From: Scalindua sp964437425
Lineage (GTDB): Bacteria; Planctomycetota; Brocadiia; Brocadiales; Scalinduaceae
Reading direction: 5' to 3'
Assembly: GCA_964437425.1 (NCBI GenBank)
Contig: CAYTGO010000044.1
Span: forward strand, 1 to 25,933
Length of the DNA: 25,933 nt
Below, piece after piece: positions 7,911 through 16,528 of this stretch. A program made the position numbers and the translations under genes. The first letter of the stretch is position 1. Each line of letters begins with the position of its first letter. The notes beneath the pieces are model-generated. The model ran no database searches. It was not told the origin of the DNA and was given only the letters and a program-made list of their open reading frames with translations.

Positions 7911-9143
7911 TTATGTTTTTTTTGTTTTCTTCGTTATACCTGATTCCAGATGATTTCCCTGGCTATACAATCCCCATAGATAATACTTTTGTGATGCGAA
8001 GCCCAGCGCAGATTTCCTGATCTCCTTTTCTGAATATTTGACATTGTACTTCCAGGTATGATAGTTGAAGCTGAGGCTTCTCGCAAAATAGAGAGGTTTC
8101 AGACTGTTAATTATCTTCTTTCTCTCTTTACTGCTCTTTGAGATATCATATCGGTATACAAGGCTGTAGAAAATCTGGGTCCATAGCAGGATAGTCAGGT
8201 CAAATACTTCCACCTCAAACATCTCATGTATTCTTGAAAATGCATACGGTTCTACAAGCTCTTTAATGTCAGTCTGGTATTTACTGTATTCTGCCAGGGC
8301 TTTTTCTTTAAGGTCAAGGATGTTGATGTCCAGCTCTTGTGGTTCTGCCAGATCCTTTAAACCAAATGTATCAGGTGTAAAAATATTACCATTATTTCTG
8401 ACCGTCCAGGCTTGCTTGTTCTGCACAAGTACGGTCAGTAAGGTTTCGATTACCTGTTCAAACATGATGCCCAGTTTGGGTGCACTTGCTTTATGAATCT
8501 TTGTCCCCAGGCCGCTCTGGCAGATTTTAAAACCTCCGAGGGCAGCGTTCATGGACATAAAGATATCTATTCCATACTGCCTGGTGCTTTCGTCCCACGA
8601 TTGTTTCAGCAGATACTTTATAAATTTTGGAGAAAATGCAAACTCTCCACCTATAGGCTGTCGGATGTCCATGGAAAGCATTCCAAACATGGTTGGATAA
8701 CAGATGTGGTTTGTAATAGTACCGTCAAACTGGTGCCTGGAATAGAGTGGTATTACGTAGTCATAGCCATTTACAACAGGCCTTCCAAGATATTCAATCC
8801 ACTCTTTTGTTATTGATTTGAGATCTGCGTCTACAATAATTACGACTTCAGCGCGTACTTTTATTGCGAAATTGAACAGGTTTAAAATATTATTACCTTT
8901 ACCTCGAATACCGTGAGCGGTGCTGATGTATTTTTTTTCTATATGGGTTTTAGTGTCCAGAAAAGCGTCTTTTGTATTATCCGGACTATTGTTATCTACA
9001 TTGACGATAATGCTTTTTTTGTCTGAGAAATACTCCCCAAGGCCTTCATCTACGGTTTTGGTTACGTAAGAGATAGAATCAGATTCATTATATGAGGGTA
9101 TTCCTACGACAACATTATATTTAGTACTCTGTTTTTTCTTCAT
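7911..9143 (-). CDS. GT-A glycosyltransferase (glucosylglycerate/mannosylglycerate synthase-like)
   Basis: The 410-aa protein has a nucleotide-sugar-binding start VVVGIPSYNESDSI (11-24), a VDNNSPDN turn (49-56), a conserved ISTAHGIRGKGNN segment (73-85) and the metal site VDADL with the DAD at 105-107. RQPIGGEFAFS (161-171) resembles the acceptor/diphosphate region of GT81 and GT78 enzymes, which add glucose or mannose to (phospho)glycerate. That subfamily call rests on motif resemblance, not an alignment; a GT2 enzyme acting on a surface glycan is the main alternative. The C-terminal 150 residues are mostly helical, with some aromatic clusters and no clear membrane helix. It lies 37 bases after the WbqC-family gene in the same direction. 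Confidence 0.8.
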   Translation of the reverse strand: MKKKQSTKYNVVVGIPSYNESDSISYVTKTVDEGLGEYFSDKKSIIVNVDNNSPDNTKDAFLDTKTHIEKKYISTAHGIRGKGNNILNLFNFAIKVRAEVVIIVDADLKSITKEWIEYLGRPVVNGYDYVIPLYSRHQFDGTITNHICYPTMFGMLSMDIRQPIGGEFAFSPKFIKYLLKQSWDESTRQYGIDIFMSMNAALGGFKICQSGLGTKIHKASAPKLGIMFEQVIETLLTVLVQNKQAWTVRNNGNIFTPDTFGLKDLAEPQELDINILDLKEKALAEYSKYQTDIKELVEPYAFSRIHEMFEVEVFDLTILLWTQIFYSLVYRYDISKSSKERKKIINSLKPLYFARSLSFNYHTWKYNVKYSEKEIRKSALGFASQKYYLWGLYSQGNHLESGITKKTKKT

Positions 9144-9180
9144 GACGTTCTACGAATAAATATTATTAACTTTAGGCACT

Positions 9181-9858
9181 TCAAACTTGTCTCAAAATTT
9201 CGAGGCTATTATCTCCACAGTTGAACAACAGGTCAATGGCTGACATGTAAGGTTCAAAATCTCCAAATAGCTGATTATATTCAGGGTGTTTGAAATCCTG
9301 AAAAATTACCTCGATACCTTCTTTATCGAACAGTTCTAAATTCATGTATTTATTACCGTCCTTCCCTGCCAGGTATTTGTGGCTTCCCAACGTCCTGCAG
9401 ATATCGATTAAACGTTCTGTAGGTCCTTCTCTCAATTCTAAATCTGATGCCATTACAAGTCTGGTTTTGAGATCTAGAGTAGTGATTAAAAATTTGATAA
9501 TCTCAACGTTTATATCGACAAGGCGTTCCCAGTTGCGGCTGAAAATATCCTCAAAAAAACTTATGTAATTTTCATAACAGGGCGATTTTGAGTAGTTGGT
9601 AATAAATGCCTGTAGATGCTTCCTTCCCCAGTTTTCGTTGTTGTTAATCCTCACTTCGTTAATTTTTTCCGGAAAACGGTATAAAACAGGAACTGTTATC
9701 CACTGGTAGCCTTGGGCGGTTTTTATCCTGTTACGGTTCTGCCACTCATTTTTTTTGAATTGGACATTGTCTAATATTACAAATACATCTGCCTTGTCAA
9801 TTTTATCAAGATAGCCCAGCCAGGGGAGATATTGTGGTTGATGGATTGCTATAAGCAT
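9181..9858 (-). CDS. WbqC-family protein
   Basis: The 225-aa product shows the family signature at its N-terminus, IAIHQPQYLPWLGYLDKI (3-20), followed by ADVFVILDNVQFKKNEWQNR (23-42) and the WITVPV strand. WbqC-like proteins are common in O-antigen and other surface-polysaccharide clusters. Some members are thought to act in making or attaching modified sugars, but the reaction here is not defined. The length is normal for the family and the start has a GGAAAAG site a few bases upstream. It lies between a PHP-domain protein and a GT-A glycosyltransferase, in keeping with a sugar-modifying or acyl-transfer role in the same glycan. Confidence 0.9.
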   Translation of the reverse strand: MLIAIHQPQYLPWLGYLDKIDKADVFVILDNVQFKKNEWQNRNRIKTAQGYQWITVPVLYRFPEKINEVRINNNENWGRKHLQAFITNYSKSPCYENYISFFEDIFSRNWERLVDINVEIIKFLITTLDLKTRLVMASDLELREGPTERLIDICRTLGSHKYLAGKDGNKYMNLELFDKEGIEVIFQDFKHPEYNQLFGDFEPYMSAIDLLFNCGDNSLEILRQV

Positions 9859-9908
9859 TTTTCTTTTCCGGGTTCCAGGCAGGTAATTTTATGAGTTACA
9901 ATTAACCC

Positions 9909-11432
9909 TTATTGTTCTTCTTCTTTGAACGTAACAAAAACAGGGTTGGTTACTATACCTCTGAACAGGTAGCTCGTGTCCACCGCAAGCCGGTAATAGA
10001 CCTTTTCACCCGGATTATGGTAATCATCATCGTAAGCAATATCTATCGAATCATCGGCTTCAAATGTTTTAATAACCGATCCATTTCGTATCAAATCTAT
10101 TTTGAAACCTCTTTTGTTATATGCAGATGAGTTGTCTGTTTTGTCAACAGTTACAACTATCCTTATACGGGGCTTCCCTGTAAGTTCTATATCATCGCCC
10201 ATAAATGCCAGCTTGTCACTGTTTGTGTCTTCGACAACGAAACTGTTCAAAGTAAGTTTATTAGCATCTCCCATGGCAGCATACATCTTACCGGTAGCCA
10301 GTGCATACATTATGTTTCCGTAGTTTTTCTCCTTTAACAGAAAAACTGTCTGTGTTTCAGCGATATCAAATCCATGTCCTTTATAGTCTACCTCTCCAAT
10401 CGCCCATACCGGCCTTTGTCTCATTCCTGCACAATACTGGAGTAAAAGCTTGTCCCAGATTCCACCCGGTGGGCCAACGTTCCTCATACCCTCACTGAAA
10501 ACTGCTATACCTGTATAATCGAAAGTATTAAGGAGGTCTTCCTCGTATGATGACGATACGATATTAATACCCTCTTGTTCCATAGCTTTTTCTACTTCCG
10601 GATGTGCCCAGAATGTCAGTGCGTCGTGATGGTCTGCGTGATCGATAAGATACTGGTATGGCCAAATGCCCTGATCGCCGTGATACTGATCGAACAAAGG
10701 TGACTTAAATGGAAAGTTATTCACCAGGAATACGGTCCCTACAAAGAAACATATAATGCCTAATACTTTGCCGGGCTGTTTGCTGCCCGAACTTTCATCC
10801 CTCGTTGAGGGCGTACTTTTACCGAGTGAAATAAGGCACCATCCGAATATGAAGAAACAGACAGGCCATAATCTGAAAATAGATTCTATGTTCAATATCA
10901 ACGGAAATCCGTTTCCTACCGACGGTAGATTTTCGTAATCAGATGGGCTCTCCAGTCCAAGTACCAGGATATGCTCATTAGCTTTTGCCAATGCCAGGTT
11001 CTTCTTAAAATAACTTCCTTTCCAATAGTAGAAAGGGATAGACTCTGCACCATGGAGAAGAACCATATCGGGGTATTTTTTATTTAACTCTTCGATTGTA
11101 TTGATATAATTCACGGCACCATATTTATGTATGGAATTTTGATCGACAACCTTCTGGATAATAGTCCTTAATGGCGGCACCCCGTAAGTCCATTTCATTG
11201 TGTCGTGTTCGGTAAAAATTACGACCTTTATACCTTTTTCTCGCGCAAGCTCAACAATCTCCTCCGGCGTGTTCTCTCCATTGCCAATTGTGGTGTGTAT
11301 ATGGATAACACTTGGTATGAGTTTGTACTGCTCAGCATAAGATGTATTTACAAATAGACTTGAGCTGTTCAGGAACAGACAGGTAAATATGGTCAGGACA
11401 AAAGTTGAGTAGAGGCGTTTTTTTCTACACAT
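9909..11432 (-). CDS. Secreted/membrane PHP-domain metal-dependent hydrolase with internal membrane helices
   Basis: The 507-aa product begins with a signal sequence (about 1-33, ending NTSYA). The PHP (polymerase and histidinol phosphatase) metal-site motifs follow: HIHT (H44, H46), FTEHD (E75, H76, D77), LHGAE (E130), then, after a long insertion, FWAHPE (H277) and AIGEVDYKGHG (E347, D349). The insertion carries two probable membrane helices (about 187-203 and 222-238) joined by a short polar loop. This places the two halves of the metal site on the same side of the membrane. The last 100 residues look like a beta-sandwich. PHP enzymes hydrolyse phosphoesters, so a periplasmic phosphatase or phosphodiesterase acting on a lipid-linked or surface glycan intermediate is plausible but inferred. 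The start ATG at 11430-11432 has only a weak ribosome-binding site. Confidence 0.8.
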   Translation of the reverse strand: MCRKKRLYSTFVLTIFTCLFLNSSSLFVNTSYAEQYKLIPSVIHIHTTIGNGENTPEEIVELAREKGIKVVIFTEHDTMKWTYGVPPLRTIIQKVVDQNSIHKYGAVNYINTIEELNKKYPDMVLLHGAESIPFYYWKGSYFKKNLALAKANEHILVLGLESPSDYENLPSVGNGFPLILNIESIFRLWPVCFFIFGWCLISLGKSTPSTRDESSGSKQPGKVLGIICFFVGTVFLVNNFPFKSPLFDQYHGDQGIWPYQYLIDHADHHDALTFWAHPEVEKAMEQEGINIVSSSYEEDLLNTFDYTGIAVFSEGMRNVGPPGGIWDKLLLQYCAGMRQRPVWAIGEVDYKGHGFDIAETQTVFLLKEKNYGNIMYALATGKMYAAMGDANKLTLNSFVVEDTNSDKLAFMGDDIELTGKPRIRIVVTVDKTDNSSAYNKRGFKIDLIRNGSVIKTFEADDSIDIAYDDDYHNPGEKVYYRLAVDTSYLFRGIVTNPVFVTFKEEEQ

Positions 11433-11500
11433 TATTATAATAGTATTTATATATTAATTCTAACCTTCCCGAAGATGCTGAATAATATATTATAGATCAG

Positions 11501-12664
11501 TTAAAATCTATATAATTCTGTACATCTTGTACATGCCGGATATCTCTTCTCTTGCTTTGTGATTTTTCTAAAACGCATGTATTTTTCATTATTCCATATT
11601 TTACTGAATGGCTCATTTCTTACGTTGCCTGGAGAGAAATTCAGTGACTGGCAGGGCCGCACCGTACCATCGGGGAATATATAAGAGACCATCCATGGGC
11701 TGATACATTTCTTGCCATAGCCGGAGGAAGTAAAATCAAACTCAGTATAATATTTCCTGATCTCTTCATTTGTGAAATTCGGATAAAAGGCAATCTTTAC
11801 TTTAGAATCTTTTTTGTCGATCTCCTCTTTTTTCCGGATAAGAAGCTCAACATCAATATCAGGCAGGCTGTTCCTTACAAAACCTTTCCAGTCTTTACAA
11901 ACCATTCCGTAGTAGCCCTTAAAAACTTTATTGTGCTGTCGATACATCTCTTTACTCAGGAATATCAGATGATGGAATGTGATTGTGCTTGCCATTAGCT
12001 CTTCTGCAATACCGATCAGCTCATCAAGGTGCTTGTAATTTATCTCAAATATTGTGCTGGAGATATTTACGACAGGTTTATTCAGCCCTGATTTTTTTTT
12101 AATATCCCGGATTAATTTGAGGCCTTTAAACGCCTTGTCAAATGTGCCTTTTGCTCCTCGCACCTTATCATGTACTTCGCGTGGGCCATCCAGTGAAAAA
12201 ATAATTTCGTCTACACCAAGATCAATTATAGTGTCTGCGTGCTTTTTCAATAATATTCCATTGGTAATTATATTACAGCGCATACCCACTTCCTTTATAC
12301 GGGAGACTACCTTTTCCCACTTTGAATACAACAGGGGCTCTCCGCCAAAGAGTGTTACGTTTGGTTTGAATGTCTTTATATCATCTATAACTTTATATAT
12401 TTCATCAAGTGATAGTTCGTCTTTTAACTCTTTGGGTGACAACTCTCTGGACGTTCCGGAGGGGCCCCACTGGCCGCACATCTTACATCTAAGGTTGCAT
12501 CGGTAAGTGAGGAAAAGGTCAACCGTTTCTGGGTAATGGCTGTATCCATCGTGAATTGCGTAGGATGCATAAGATAGCAGCCGCTGTGTAAATGCCTTCC
12601 ATGCATAACCGGGCTGGATAATTGATTTGGCAAGGTTCCTTTTTAAATTACGTAGTTGAATCAT
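11501..12664 (-). CDS. Radical SAM/SPASM-domain protein
   Basis: The 387-aa enzyme has the radical SAM iron-sulfur motif in TYRCNLRCKMC (C56, C60, C63), followed by the glycine-rich TLFGGEPLLY segment that binds SAM. A C-terminal SPASM-type region carries further cysteines (about C320, C338, C378, C381) around FPDGTVRPCQSLNFSPGNV, which would hold an auxiliary Fe-S cluster. It should therefore make a 5'-deoxyadenosyl radical to modify a substrate. SPASM enzymes act on peptides, tRNA, sugars or other small molecules, and the substrate here is unknown. The ATG at 12662-12664 overlaps the 3' end of the carbamoyltransferase gene by 17 bases, which suggests coupled translation and a shared pathway. 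Confidence 0.92.
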   Translation of the reverse strand: MIQLRNLKRNLAKSIIQPGYAWKAFTQRLLSYASYAIHDGYSHYPETVDLFLTYRCNLRCKMCGQWGPSGTSRELSPKELKDELSLDEIYKVIDDIKTFKPNVTLFGGEPLLYSKWEKVVSRIKEVGMRCNIITNGILLKKHADTIIDLGVDEIIFSLDGPREVHDKVRGAKGTFDKAFKGLKLIRDIKKKSGLNKPVVNISSTIFEINYKHLDELIGIAEELMASTITFHHLIFLSKEMYRQHNKVFKGYYGMVCKDWKGFVRNSLPDIDVELLIRKKEEIDKKDSKVKIAFYPNFTNEEIRKYYTEFDFTSSGYGKKCISPWMVSYIFPDGTVRPCQSLNFSPGNVRNEPFSKIWNNEKYMRFRKITKQEKRYPACTRCTELYRF

Positions 12665-14351
12665 CTTTTTCCACTAAGTAGTTTCCCATAATCAAGCAGT
12701 CTATACCGGTAGAGAAAAAACAGCGGATAGCCTCTTTTGGTGTAGTAACTACAGGCTCTCCTGCCACATTAAATGACGTATTAAGTACAATAGGGATACC
12801 GCTCATCTCCCCAAAATTTTTGATAACGTCATAGAAGAGCTTATTGTACTTCTGATCAACCGTTTGAACCCTTGCGGTCCCGTCTGTATGGGTAACGGCT
12901 GGAATCAGTTTTCTCTTTTCCGGTTTAACATCACAGATAAAGAGCATGAAAGGTGATTCGTGTTCAAAGTCAAAAAAATCTTTGGATAACTCTTTTAATA
13001 CCGCAGGTGCAAAAGGGCGGAAATCTTCCCTGTGTTTAACATACTTGTTAACTATGTCCTGCATATCACTGCTCGTTGCATTTGCCAGGATGCTTCTGTT
13101 GCCCAATGCACGCGGGCCCCATTCTGCTCTTCCCTGGAACCATCCGATAATCTTCCCATCGTTTATTAATTCAGCACACTTTTTTGCAATATTCCGGTGA
13201 TGTGTGTACTTCAATTTATCAAGATCAAGTTCAGCCTTTATCTCTTCATCTGAGTATTCAGGTCCCCAGTATGCGTGATTGATAACAAAATTCCTGTCAT
13301 TCCCCAGCATGGTATTGTAAATATAATAAGCAGCGCCAAGTGCCGTGCCGGCGTCATGCGCTGAAGGCTGTACAAAGACATTTTCGAAAGGAGAATCCTG
13401 CAATACCCTGGAGTTCATTGAACAGTTCAGGCCAACACCACCGGCAATACACAAGTTTTTCTCCCCGGTTTTCTTATGAAGATAATTGGTTATGTGCAGG
13501 GTTGTATCTTCCAGTATTTTCTGCAGACTTGCCGCAATATTCATATGTCTCTTTTCAATTTCCTGGCCCTTGGTTCTAATCGGCCCGCACGCATCAATGA
13601 ACTTCTGTGACATAAAACCTTCCCTCGAACCGGCACTTGCCCAATATGTGAAATAGTCCGGGTTCATACGGTATTCTCCGTCAGGTAATAATTTAACCAT
13701 ATTTCTAAAGACATCAATGTATGCAGGTTCACCATATGATGCAAGCCCCATCACCTTGTATTCGTCATTTCCATGCTGGAATCCGAGATATTTTGTTACT
13801 GCAGCATAAAGGATCCCTAAAGAGTGCGGGAATTTTATCTCTTTGATCTTTTCGATTTTGCTGCCGCTGCCTTTGCCCATTAATGTGCTTGTCCATTCAC
13901 CCATATAGTCCAAAGTGAGAATCGCAGATTCCTCAAATGGTGATGTGAGAAAGACACTTGCCGCATGTGTAACATGATGTTCCAGGTAATGTATCCTGGT
14001 GTTTCTGTTTTGTTTGAGTTGTCTCAGTTCAGAAAGGTAATGGCCTGTGCTGTTAATTTCATCGACTATATAGCCAATAGAATAGAAAGGGGCCTTTGGG
14101 ATTTTCAATATTCGATATGGTATTCTTTTAGATAGCCTTAAACATGGTTTATAGCTGAAGCCTATATGATCAATATCTTTTAATGTTATGTTTGCCTCTT
14201 TCAGGCAGTAGTCAATTGCCTTATAAGCCATGCCGCTTTCATGCTTTCTTCGTGTAAACCGCTCCTCTTCAACGGCAGCAATTAACTCTCCGTCTTTTAC
14301 TAAAACGGCAGCGGCATCCAGTGTGTAACCGCCTATACCAAGGATGTACAA
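12648..14351 (-). CDS. NodU/CmcH-family O-carbamoyltransferase
   Basis: The 567-aa protein matches the two-domain carbamoyltransferase family. An N-terminal Kae1-like domain makes carbamoyl-AMP from carbamoyl phosphate and ATP, and a C-terminal domain completes transfer to a hydroxyl. Visible motifs are ILGIGGYTLDAAAVL at the start, EEERFTRRKH, the metal motif HHVTHA (125-130), LDYMGEWT (147-154; the usual Gly after LD is Tyr), GGVGLNCSMN (304-313), GRAEWGPRALGNRSI (407-421), REDFRPFAPAVL, HTDGTARVQTV and VLNTSFN (522-528). Length is typical. The start codon is TTG (14349-14351) with a good CAGGAG site 7 bases upstream. In this cluster it most likely carbamoylates a sugar of the surface glycan. 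Confidence 0.94.
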   Translation of the reverse strand: MYILGIGGYTLDAAAVLVKDGELIAAVEEERFTRRKHESGMAYKAIDYCLKEANITLKDIDHIGFSYKPCLRLSKRIPYRILKIPKAPFYSIGYIVDEINSTGHYLSELRQLKQNRNTRIHYLEHHVTHAASVFLTSPFEESAILTLDYMGEWTSTLMGKGSGSKIEKIKEIKFPHSLGILYAAVTKYLGFQHGNDEYKVMGLASYGEPAYIDVFRNMVKLLPDGEYRMNPDYFTYWASAGSREGFMSQKFIDACGPIRTKGQEIEKRHMNIAASLQKILEDTTLHITNYLHKKTGEKNLCIAGGVGLNCSMNSRVLQDSPFENVFVQPSAHDAGTALGAAYYIYNTMLGNDRNFVINHAYWGPEYSDEEIKAELDLDKLKYTHHRNIAKKCAELINDGKIIGWFQGRAEWGPRALGNRSILANATSSDMQDIVNKYVKHREDFRPFAPAVLKELSKDFFDFEHESPFMLFICDVKPEKRKLIPAVTHTDGTARVQTVDQKYNKLFYDVIKNFGEMSGIPIVLNTSFNVAGEPVVTTPKEAIRCFFSTGIDCLIMGNYLVEKDDSTT

Positions 14352-14368
14352 AGTTTATCTCCTGTTAA

Positions 14369-15202
14369 TTATTGCTTAAAAACTATCCTTTTTAATTTCT
14401 GAAAGAATTTTGTGTCCTTGAGTGACATAATGTCCAATGCACCATCCAGTTTCTGCTTGAATATAAAAAAGCTATCTGTCGTCTCTATGCCAATCCTTTT
14501 AAGTGCGAAGGTGTCAGAATCCTCATCGTTCATACCGTACACGTTGGAACATGCGCACGTGTATTTATGCTCCTTAACAATTCCCACAGTCGCGTCATCA
14601 AAATCTGCCCTTGTGCCAATCGGATATGCAAAAGAGTTTATCCTATTCCCAAGCTGTGATTCCAGTATATCCTTAGAGCCTTTGATTTCTCTTATAATTT
14701 CTTCTTTACTTAAACCAGCCAATATTCTATGAGAAATTGTATGGGAACCAAACGAAATATTGTTACTCTTCATTTCACCTATTTGTAGCCGAGAAAGGTA
14801 TTTGCCTCCTTTATCATTGATAAGATCACTTATCAGAAATATTGTCGCCGGAAAGCTATGCTTTTTGAGCAGAGGATAAGCGTTATGATAATTGTTGCTA
14901 TATCCGTCATCAAACGTAATTACTATAGAATCGGAAAGCTTTTCAATATCAGTTTGTAAATATTCTACTGCATCTTCCAGTGAAATTACCTTATAATTAT
15001 CTTTTATATACTGCAGTTGTTTTTCAAACTCTTCTGGAGAGACGGTTTCATCAGGTTCGATTTCGTTACTGATGCTGTGATATGTCAGAATAGTTAACCC
15101 TTTTTTGTTTGTATTGCTATTGTGTCCCGTACAAGCTGCGAAGATACACACTGCAGTTTTAATAATCTTCTTCAGTAAATATCTTGGTGGGATAGCAGTC
15201 AT
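14369..15202 (-). CDS. NodB-type polysaccharide deacetylase
   Basis: The 277-aa protein has the carbohydrate esterase family 4 core: LTILTYHSIS (36-45), the catalytic and metal motif TFDDGYSNN with D98 and D99, the metal histidines in SHTISH (H154, H158), and FAYPIG further on. It should remove N- or O-acetyl groups from a sugar polymer or lipid-linked sugar using a divalent metal. The N-terminus has a short hydrophobic stretch (about 14-24) that could act as a signal anchor. The start ATG lies 3 bases after the aminotransferase stop, and its own stop is 17 bases before the carbamoyltransferase start, so the three genes are almost certainly one transcript. Deacetylation followed by carbamoylation of a sugar is a reasonable reading of the order. 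Confidence 0.93.
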   Translation of the reverse strand: MTAIPPRYLLKKIIKTAVCIFAACTGHNSNTNKKGLTILTYHSISNEIEPDETVSPEEFEKQLQYIKDNYKVISLEDAVEYLQTDIEKLSDSIVITFDDGYSNNYHNAYPLLKKHSFPATIFLISDLINDKGGKYLSRLQIGEMKSNNISFGSHTISHRILAGLSKEEIIREIKGSKDILESQLGNRINSFAYPIGTRADFDDATVGIVKEHKYTCACSNVYGMNDEDSDTFALKRIGIETTDSFFIFKQKLDGALDIMSLKDTKFFQKLKRIVFKQ

Positions 15203-15205
15203 AAA

Positions 15206-16393
15206 TCAGATTGATTTAAATACGTTTATAATTCTCTCAATAGAGTTGTCATCAAGATAGGGATGGGATGGAAGCGTTAGCAACCTTTCGGCAATGTAAA
15301 GTGCGTTAGGAAATAACTCTTCCTCCATATCATATCCAAGGTCATATAAATGATGCACGGGTTTCAGGTACATTCTTCCGGTATCAATTCCCCTGTCCCA
15401 GAGTTCTGCCTGTACTCTTTCCATTGTCTCTATCTCTTTAAAAATTACCGGCATATGGTTGAACACGGGAGTACTGTTTTCTGTTATCTTTGGTAATATT
15501 AAATGTTCATTATCTTTTAATGCATTGTAGAGCGTCATGCCTTTTTTTAGTCTCGTTTTGTTGAATTCATCAAGCCTGTTAAGGAGGCCCAGTCCGATAA
15601 TTGCCTGAAAATCTGAATATTGTTTTGGGGTAAAACTGGCGTGTACTGTTGTGTGTTTGAATTTAGAAATCAGCTTATAAAATGGTCCATAGATAAAAGG
15701 CCTTGTTACTAATGAAAATGCTGTAAGGATAAACGGGATTTTTATCTTAAAGGAAGAGTCCTGTTCCGGAAGTAAATCTCTCTCCTCTTTAATGATTTCT
15801 GCAAGTTTGTCGGAGTTTGTTACAAGCATGCCACCGTTAAAAGTAGAGAAATTTTTACCCCTGCATAAGCTGAAGCAGCCGGCATCTCCCCGCGTTCCCG
15901 CCTTTTTACCGTCTATTAATGCCCCGGGCGCCTGCGCTGTGTCTTCCAGGACAAAGAAATCGTTCTCACTTGCAACCTTTAACAGCGAATCTATCTTATG
16001 AGGAAATCCGAAATGATAAATCGGTAAAACACATAACGTGTTGTCATTAATAACTTCAGGCAGACGTTCTAAATCCATCGTGAAAGTATCTAAAGAACTC
16101 TCACAGAGAACCGGCTTTAAGCCGGCCTTCCTTATGGGTAGTACCAGTGTTGGAACAGTGTAAGCAGGTATAACGACTTCCTGTTTGTTTGAGAGTTTTT
16201 TCAGCGCTTTGAGGAATATATAAATGGAGGTAGTGCATTTGTTAAATGAAAAAGCATGGTTCGACCCCATGTACCCTGCAAACTCTCGTTCGAACTCCTC
16301 GATATAAGATTTGTTTCCGAAAAAAGATTTGAACCCTTTAACTATTTCAAATACTGATAACGGAACTGCCGTCGTTGGGATCTTTTTTAGCAA
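15206..16393 (-). CDS. DegT/DnrJ/EryC1/StrS-family sugar aminotransferase
   Basis: The 395-aa protein has the fold I PLP-enzyme layout of nucleotide-sugar aminotransferases. FSFNKCTTSIYIFL (48-61) makes the phosphate-binding loop, VVIPAYTVPT (73-82) follows, VLEDTAQAPGA holds the PLP aspartate D151, and CFSLCRGKNFSTFNGG holds the probable Schiff-base lysine K180. It should transfer an amino group from glutamate or glutamine to a keto-sugar nucleotide. The sequence before K180 (SLCRGK) departs from the usual SFY/SFH pattern, so a specialised substrate is possible. The start is a TTG (16391-16393) with an AAGGAG site 10 bases upstream; no ATG lies near the N-terminus. It is coupled to the deacetylase gene that follows. 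Confidence 0.92.
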   Translation of the reverse strand: MLKKIPTTAVPLSVFEIVKGFKSFFGNKSYIEEFEREFAGYMGSNHAFSFNKCTTSIYIFLKALKKLSNKQEVVIPAYTVPTLVLPIRKAGLKPVLCESSLDTFTMDLERLPEVINDNTLCVLPIYHFGFPHKIDSLLKVASENDFFVLEDTAQAPGALIDGKKAGTRGDAGCFSLCRGKNFSTFNGGMLVTNSDKLAEIIKEERDLLPEQDSSFKIKIPFILTAFSLVTRPFIYGPFYKLISKFKHTTVHASFTPKQYSDFQAIIGLGLLNRLDEFNKTRLKKGMTLYNALKDNEHLILPKITENSTPVFNHMPVIFKEIETMERVQAELWDRGIDTGRMYLKPVHHLYDLGYDMEEELFPNALYIAERLLTLPSHPYLDDNSIERIINVFKSI

Positions 16394-16528
16394 ACTAATA
16401 AATTCTCCTTCTTTGCGTGTAAGTATAAACGTGTTTCCGGCCGGTCAGGAAACTCAGGGATTATAGACTAACTGCCTGATATATTCAAGCGGTCCGGGCA
16501 AATTAATAAAAGAATACTAAGCCGGTTG

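Noticed and set aside
12054..12506. A 150-codon open frame on the plus strand opposite the radical SAM gene
   Set aside because: It lies wholly opposite a well-supported enzyme and encodes no known motif.
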